From Muribaculaceae bacterium (GTDB taxonomy: Bacteria > Bacteroidota > Bacteroidia > Bacteroidales > Muribaculaceae), in the NCBI GenBank assembly GCA_022508985.1, contig JAFLUA010000003.1:62001-126000 (forward strand): a stretch of DNA of 64,000 bases. The letters run 5' to 3'. Positions 61,947 through 64,000 of the stretch are shown piece after piece (the first letter of the stretch is position 1; every line of letters begins with the position of its first letter). The notes below the pieces were generated by a model. That model ran no database searches and was not told where the DNA came from. It saw nothing but the letters and a program-made list of their open reading frames with translations. A program made the position numbers and the translations under genes.

Positions 61947-64000
61947 GACGGTTTCTTATTTTAATTATTTCTATATTGAATTTAAGTCATTTTTTTAACG
62001 CCGCCTCGGCGACGGTTAGTGTTGACGTCGATAATTTGCGTTATACTGTCGATACTGATGCAAAAACTGCGGAGGTTTACGGATTAGCAACTGCATATTC
62101 ATCAGCTACGATTAAAGACCTTGTTATTCCGGATTTTATTGAGTACGACGATTCAGACATCCCGGTAATATCTATTAGGGACAGCGCCTTTTCCCCAAAT
62201 AAAAATCTCACAGGTTCGTTGACTATCGGCAACAATGTACAGACAATCGGTAACGATGCTTTCTGGAGCTGTTCGGGCTTTACCGGATCGCTAACTATCG
62301 GCAACTCCGTGCAGACAATCGGGAACAATGCTTTCGAGGACTGTTCGGGCTTTACCGGATCGCTAACTATCGGCAACTCCGTGCAGACAATAGGTAACTA
62401 TGCTTTCTATCAATGTTCGGGTTTTACCGGATCGCTGACGATTCCCGACAATGTTGAAGAAATCGGCAACTATGCTTTTAGGCTTTGTAGCGGCTTTACC
62501 GGATCGTTGACAATAGGTGATAATGTACAGACAATCGGTGAGAGGGCTTTCGAGAACTGTTCGGGCTTTACCGGATCGCTGACGATTCCCGACAATGTTG
62601 AAGAAATCGGCAACTATGCTTTTAGGCTTTGTAGCGGCTTTACCGGATCGTTGACAATAGGTGATAATGTACAGACAATCGGGAACCAAGCTTTCGATAG
62701 CTGTTCGGGCTTTACCGGATCGCTGACGATTCCCGACAATGTTGAAGAAATCGGCAACTATGCTTTCGAGGACTGTTCGGGCTTTACCGGATCGCTAACT
62801 ATCGGCAACTCCGTGCAGACAATCGGGAACGGTGCTTTTAAATATTGTAGCGGTTTTACAGGCTCGCTGACAATTCCCGACAATGTACAAACGATAGGGC
62901 TGCAAGCATTCTATGATTGTAAAAATTTTACGGGTGAGTTAAAGATACCGGAGTCTGTAAAAGAAATCGGCCCAACCTGTTTTTCAAGTTGTGAAAAAAT
63001 AACATCTTTGGTAATCACGTCTTCCAATACTGTCATTAATTATCAAGCCTTTTTTTGCAGAGCTCTTGAATCCATAACTTGCTTAGGGATCACGCCCCCG
63101 AAATGTGTAGGCGGGAGCAGTATATTCGAGAGTGTATTTTTTACTACAAGCTATAATAAGCCTCTTTATGTACCTGCGGAATCTATAACTCTTTACAAAA
63201 ACGCTACAGAATGGAAAAAATTCCAATACATCAATCCCATATCAACCGAAGCTACCGACATCAAACTGAGTAAATCGGAATTAGAGCTGGCGATTGGCGA
63301 ATCGGAAACTCTTATAGCTACTCTGACCCCCGAAGACGCAACAACCGAAATCGTTTGGTCGGTCGATGATGCCGGCAAGGACATTATCGCTGTTGACCAA
63401 ACCGGCAAGGTAACCGCGCTTGCTGTAGGCGATGCAACAGTAACTGCCACTGCAGGAAATGTATCCGCCACCTGCAAGGTGACAGTCAACCCCATACTTG
63501 CCACAACGGTAACAATCAGTATACCGGATAAGGACGTGTTCGTCGGCGACAAGATTACGCTTACAGCCAGCATAACTCCCGAAAACACTACCGACAAGAC
63601 TCTGGTTTGGACCTCGGAGACTCCGGAGGTTGCCACTATCGACGCAGCAAGCGGCGAACTGACTGCCGTAGCTCCCGGTGAGGCAAAAATCAAGGTGGCC
63701 TGCGGCAATGTGTCGGCAACGGCCACAATCACTGTAAAACCGATTCTCGCTCAGTCTGTTAGGCTTAGCGCAGAAGATATTACACTCTTGGTCGGCGCAT
63801 CTCAAAAGCTGTCGGCCACTATTGAACCCGAAAACACTACCGACAAGTCTGTAACATGGAAGTCGGACAACGAGGCCATCGCTACTGTCAGCGAGGACGG
63901 CACAGTGACAGCCATTTCGGTCGGCACAGCAAATATCACCGCTACCTGCGGCGAAGTATCGGCAACCTGCAAGGTGACCGTCAACCCCGTGCTTGCCTCG
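61943..64000 (+). CDS. BspA-like leucine-rich-repeat surface protein with Big_2 Ig domains (partial)
   Basis: At least 686 codons, open to the right edge. ATG 61943 overlaps the nuclease stop. Signal peptide of about 25 residues (FLILIISILNLSHFFNAASA). Eleven LRR_5/BspA repeats of 24 residues span 62213-63004 with consensus GSLTIxxxVxxIGxxAFxxCSGFT. Then TPPKCVGG and PLYVPAESI, the usual BspA cap, followed by Big_2 Ig-like domains at about 63245-63490, 63491-63740 and 63741-63990 (each with SVGDATVTATAGNVSATCKV-type strands ending in TVNP or TVKP). The protein is exported and binds host or matrix ligands in characterised relatives; the ligand here is unknown. C-terminal sorting signal not seen. 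Confidence 0.85.
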   Translation, partial: MRRFLILIISILNLSHFFNAASATVSVDVDNLRYTVDTDAKTAEVYGLATAYSSATIKDLVIPDFIEYDDSDIPVISIRDSAFSPNKNLTGSLTIGNNVQTIGNDAFWSCSGFTGSLTIGNSVQTIGNNAFEDCSGFTGSLTIGNSVQTIGNYAFYQCSGFTGSLTIPDNVEEIGNYAFRLCSGFTGSLTIGDNVQTIGERAFENCSGFTGSLTIPDNVEEIGNYAFRLCSGFTGSLTIGDNVQTIGNQAFDSCSGFTGSLTIPDNVEEIGNYAFEDCSGFTGSLTIGNSVQTIGNGAFKYCSGFTGSLTIPDNVQTIGLQAFYDCKNFTGELKIPESVKEIGPTCFSSCEKITSLVITSSNTVINYQAFFCRALESITCLGITPPKCVGGSSIFESVFFTTSYNKPLYVPAESITLYKNATEWKKFQYINPISTEATDIKLSKSELELAIGESETLIATLTPEDATTEIVWSVDDAGKDIIAVDQTGKVTALAVGDATVTATAGNVSATCKVTVNPILATTVTISIPDKDVFVGDKITLTASITPENTTDKTLVWTSETPEVATIDAASGELTAVAPGEAKIKVACGNVSATATITVKPILAQSVRLSAEDITLLVGASQKLSATIEPENTTDKSVTWKSDNEAIATVSEDGTVTAISVGTANITATCGEVSATCKVTVNPVLAS
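62213..63004 (+). repeat. Tandem 72-bp repeats coding for LRR_5 units (11 copies)
   Basis: Unit boundaries fall every 72 bases from 62213 to 63004. Copies 4-5 (62429-62572) and 6-7 (62573-62716) are a near-identical 144-bp duplication, while later copies diverge. In-frame, so length changes by recombination keep the reading frame. Confidence 0.85.

Noticed and set aside
62213-63004. Regular repeats resembling a CRISPR array
   Set aside because: Period 72 bases, in frame, every unit encodes an LRR_5 motif with no unique spacers; this is a protein repeat.

Overview
The window looks like a chromosomal segment of a Bacteroidales bacterium, most plausibly a gut Muribaculaceae-like organism (the family is an inference). 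The evidence is many promoters with the Bacteroidota -7 element TAnnTTTG, several with TTTG about 20 bases upstream, and Bacteroidota-type genes: TamL, DUF4271, DUF5689 lipoproteins, TonB-dependent receptors with CarboxypepD_reg-like N-termini, a BtuG-like propeller under a cobalamin riboswitch, a type A T9SS sorting tail and BspA-like repeats.

Layout. 1-1.4 kb: end of a Sel1-repeat gene and an AT-rich pair of overlapping ORFs that may be one broken gene. 1.6-16.4 kb: housekeeping and envelope genes: AspT/YidE-type transporter, a degenerate SDR coupled to an MptE-like protein, LptF/G permease with ribBA, a HAD phosphatase, tamL, a B12-riboswitch-controlled btuG-like lipoprotein, an M28/glutaminyl cyclase-like enzyme, sufE, tRNA-Pro, tRNA-Gln and a cell-wall amidase. 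16.5-22.9 kb: polyprenyl diphosphate synthase, Ig-like lipoprotein, LOG-family protein, DUF4271, hemD, rnpA, yidD and a shortened TatD. 23-28.5 kb: an export cassette of one ATPase, two MacB-type permeases, a membrane-fusion protein and a TolC-like channel. 28.7-36.4 kb: a TonB receptor followed by two large DUF5689 lipoproteins carrying OB-fold-like repeats.

36.5-47.8 kb: rimP-nusA-infB-folK behind a promoter and a terminator-like leader hairpin; an outer-membrane barrel protein; DUF177-rpmF-fabH; era. 47.8-53.3 kb (minus strand): nucleoside kinase, glycosyltransferase, saccharopine-dehydrogenase family protein, flippase-like protein, trmD. 53.3-60.6 kb: small lipoprotein, RecD-like helicase, a T9SS-type secreted protein, and a GDPD-EEP fusion phosphodiesterase.

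60.6-64 kb is accessory: a decayed DUF1016 nuclease fragment, a probable structured non-coding RNA of about 240 nt with its own promoter and terminator, an AT-rich PD-(D/E)XK-like nuclease gene, and, overlapping its stop, a BspA-like leucine-rich-repeat surface protein with Ig-like domains that runs off the window. The most novel-looking material is here, in the DUF5689 locus, and in the orphan riboswitch-btuG unit. All family calls are from reading motifs; no search or folding program was run.
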